Assembly (NCBI GenBank): GCA_030844625.1
Contig: JAUUNJ010000025.1
Span: 1-15,979 of the forward strand
DNA from: Roseburia sp.
Lineage (GTDB): Bacteria; Bacillota; Clostridia; Lachnospirales; Lachnospiraceae
Reading direction: 5' to 3'
Length of the DNA stretch: 15,979 nt
Shown here: piece after piece, positions 14,646 through 15,979 of the stretch
Layout of the letters: every line of letters begins with the position of its first letter
How positions within the stretch are numbered: position 1 is the stretch's first letter
The notes under the pieces: model-generated
What the model was told of the DNA's origin: nothing
Seen by the model: only the letters and a program-made list of their open reading frames with translations
Database searches by the model: none
Translations under genes and position numbers: made by a program

Positions 14646-15257
14646 ATGAAAGAATCGATTGGTTTACTCGGAAAGATTTTTACGAACATCCTGACGGCCA
14701 TCTATGAGCCGTTTGGATTTTCACTCCTGTTGTCCTTCTTGGCTATGTTTTTCTACCTGTATGCTTATGAGCCAATACATGATGGTGAAGGTTGGAAAAG
14801 TGCCATAGTAACATGGTATCAGAAATTCAAGGGGAGCGTGTCCTTTCGGAAGCTGTTCCTATTGGCGTTTGTTATCTCGATGATTCTGTTTAGAACCCTG
14901 TTAAACCGTAATCTGTGGATGAACCCGTTGTCCAATGTTATGGGCGGATGGGGTATTTGGGAGACCGTGAACGGCGAGTAGAAACTGACTACCGAGTGCA
15001 TCGAAAATGTAATCATGATGGTGCCGTTTTCAGCAATAGTGATGTGGACGTTCGGAGAGAAGATTGGAAACGGCTGGAAGAAAATACTGTGGTATAGTGG
15101 AAAGATGGCATTTATCTTTTCGATAAGCATTGAGATGCTGCAATTATTGCTCCGCTTGGGTACGTTCCAGCTATCGGACATCTTCTACAACACGGTTGGC
15201 GGATTGATTGGCGGAGTGTGCTACTTTGGAGTAATGAAGGCAAGAAAGCGCCTGTAA
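14646..15257 (+). pseudogene. VanZ-like membrane protein interrupted by an amber stop
   Basis: A single frame of 203 codons starts at ATG 14646 and is broken only by TAG at 14979-14981, after WGIWETVNGE. Coding continues in the same frame with KLTTECIENVIMMVPFSAI. Four or more hydrophobic segments and the motifs IEMLQLLLRLGTFQLSDIFYNT and GGLIGGV match the VanZ family, integral membrane proteins linked to glycopeptide tolerance and envelope change. The rest is undamaged, so the nonsense mutation is recent, or a suppressor or sequencing error is involved. It follows the nucleotidyltransferase remnant closely. Confidence 0.82.
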
Positions 15258-15272
15258 AACCGGGCGCAACTG

Positions 15273-15281
15273 TGGTATACT
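15273..15281 (+). promoter_or_regulatory. Candidate extended -10 promoter ahead of leader RNA copy 3
   Basis: TGGTATACT matches TGnTATAAT at all but one base. Transcription would start near 15288, just before the structured element. No convincing -35 is seen, as expected for extended -10 promoters. Confidence 0.45.
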
Positions 15282-15301
15282 GGAAGCAGTAAGCTCCCTA
15301 C

Positions 15302-15372
15302 GCTGTTCTGATAATCACACACCTCTTCGCGGTGAGCAGCAGGCAACAATCTATGATTGGCTGAGATGTGAT
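15302..15372 (+). promoter_or_regulatory. Candidate structured leader RNA, copy 3
   Basis: P2 is GCTGTTC 15302-15308 with GAGCAGC 15334-15340. The inner hairpin is CACC 15320-15323 with GGTG 15331-15334. Then come AGGCAAC, the hairpin AATC 15348-15351 with GATT 15355-15358, and GGCTGAGA. The pseudoknot is ATCACA 15314-15319 with TGTGAT 15367-15372. The strong 5' hairpin of copies 1 and 2 is absent. The start codon of the HEPN-like gene is 27 bases downstream, close enough to affect its ribosome site. Confidence 0.6.
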
Positions 15373-15399
15373 GAATTGATTTTATGTGGGGATTAAAAA

Positions 15400-15979
15400 A
15401 TGGGAAGAAAAGAAGAAAAACAATTTCCGTTAACCAGTAAAGATAACTGTGCGATATATCTAAATCGAATAATCTCCTCATGCGAGCTTTGCATGTACAG
15501 GCTTAAAAAATACAATATAGAAGGAAAGAATTTACTTATAGAATATACAGGAAAAAGTCTTGTACCCCATGAAGTATATGGTGAAATGTTGGATAAGACA
15601 TCCAATGTGGTGGATTATCTATTGAATCTGCTAGGAGATGCTCAAACGAGTTCAATATCATATTTTAAGTTCCGTAGTTATATATCAAAACATCCAATTG
15701 CCGATGTGATGTTGAATTCTTTGGAGGATGAAACGCAGGAACTCTTAAAGGAATTTAATAAAATGCGAAATTGGCAGAATCATATTCCAGAGTCGTTGCT
15801 GGTTGCAGAAATGGAACAAGTTGAAGCAGAAAAAATGGTGTTTCCAATGGATCCAGTAGACATAATAATATATAAAAATGTGACATATGAGTACTTTAAG
15901 AATATGATAGAAATCAATCTCTCTTTTTATGATTCTGCTCGCAAAATAATTCAGGCAGCTAAAAGAGACTATAAAAGTG
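15400..15979 (+). CDS. Unknown protein with HEPN-like RNxxxH motif (runs off the window)
   Basis: ATG 15400 follows GGGG (15388-15391) with eight bases between. At least 193 codons are open to the window end. The protein looks helical, soluble and charged. Residues 123-128 read R-N-W-Q-N-H, preceded by a helix (EDETQELLKEFNKM), which is the arrangement of the R-N-x3-H active site of HEPN ribonucleases in Abi and toxin systems. One motif is weak evidence and no family is recognised. It is AT-rich like the defence genes and has its own leader RNA copy and promoter candidate. The C-terminal part is not visible. Confidence 0.6.
   Translation, partial: MGRKEEKQFPLTSKDNCAIYLNRIISSCELCMYRLKKYNIEGKNLLIEYTGKSLVPHEVYGEMLDKTSNVVDYLLNLLGDAQTSSISYFKFRSYISKHPIADVMLNSLEDETQELLKEFNKMRNWQNHIPESLLVAEMEQVEAEKMVFPMDPVDIIIYKNVTYEYFKNMIEINLSFYDSARKIIQAAKRDYKS

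Noticed and set aside
8855..15372. The three leader copies as a CRISPR array or integron attC array
   Set aside because: The copies are kilobases apart and imperfect, and no cas or integrase gene is present. The conserved parts pair as RNA stems on one strand.

Overview
The window looks like an accessory (defence-island) stretch of a gut Firmicute chromosome, most likely Lachnospiraceae (Blautia/Ruminococcus/Dorea-like). This is inferred from strong AGGAGG ribosome sites, the low-GC cargo, the types of IS elements, and moderately GC-rich housekeeping remnants (glmS, a sugar nucleotidyltransferase, VanZ). No rRNA, tRNA or CRISPR array was seen.

Layout. 1-2940: a small orphan ORF, then a two-gene operon of a 664-aa calcineurin-like phosphoesterase and a 138-aa unknown protein. 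A third gene seems to have been cut off just after its start by an IS. 2930-5494: an insertion-sequence graveyard made of an IS630 3' fragment, an IS66 tnpA stub, an IS21-like end, a complete but frameshifted ISL3 element with perfect 22-bp inverted repeats, and an IS200-type right end. 5495-6462: an acyltransferase-3 pseudogene. 6663-7565: an intact sugar-1-phosphate nucleotidyltransferase. 7641-8720: a DUF4062 (TIR-like) protein. 9074-11339: a two-gene type I CBASS (CD-NTase with AGS-C domain plus membrane-anchored SMODS-associated NUDIX effector). 11404-12101: a decayed 3' part of glmS with its terminator. 12335-13868: an AbiE-type toxin-antitoxin pair with its own promoter and terminator. 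14000-15257: an internally deleted IS200 joined to the 3' end of a second nucleotidyltransferase gene and a VanZ-like gene broken by an amber stop. 15400-end: an unknown protein with a HEPN-like RNxxxH motif, cut by the window end.

The most unusual signal is not a protein. A roughly 70-100 nt element with nearly invariant blocks (GGTGAGCAGCAGGCAAC and GGCTGAGATGTGA) occurs three times on the + strand at 6515-6612, 8855-8950 and 15302-15372. Each copy lies a short distance upstream of a different gene set: the nucleotidyltransferase, the CBASS operon and the HEPN-like gene. All three can fold into the same H-type pseudoknot plus hairpins, with compensatory changes between copies. I do not recognise it as a named riboswitch class. 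It is the best candidate here for an undescribed regulatory RNA shared by defence and cell-surface genes.

Functionally, CBASS, AbiE, the DUF4062 protein, perhaps the HEPN-like protein and perhaps the phosphoesterase operon form a defence cluster. It was assembled among IS elements in a region where housekeeping genes were truncated.
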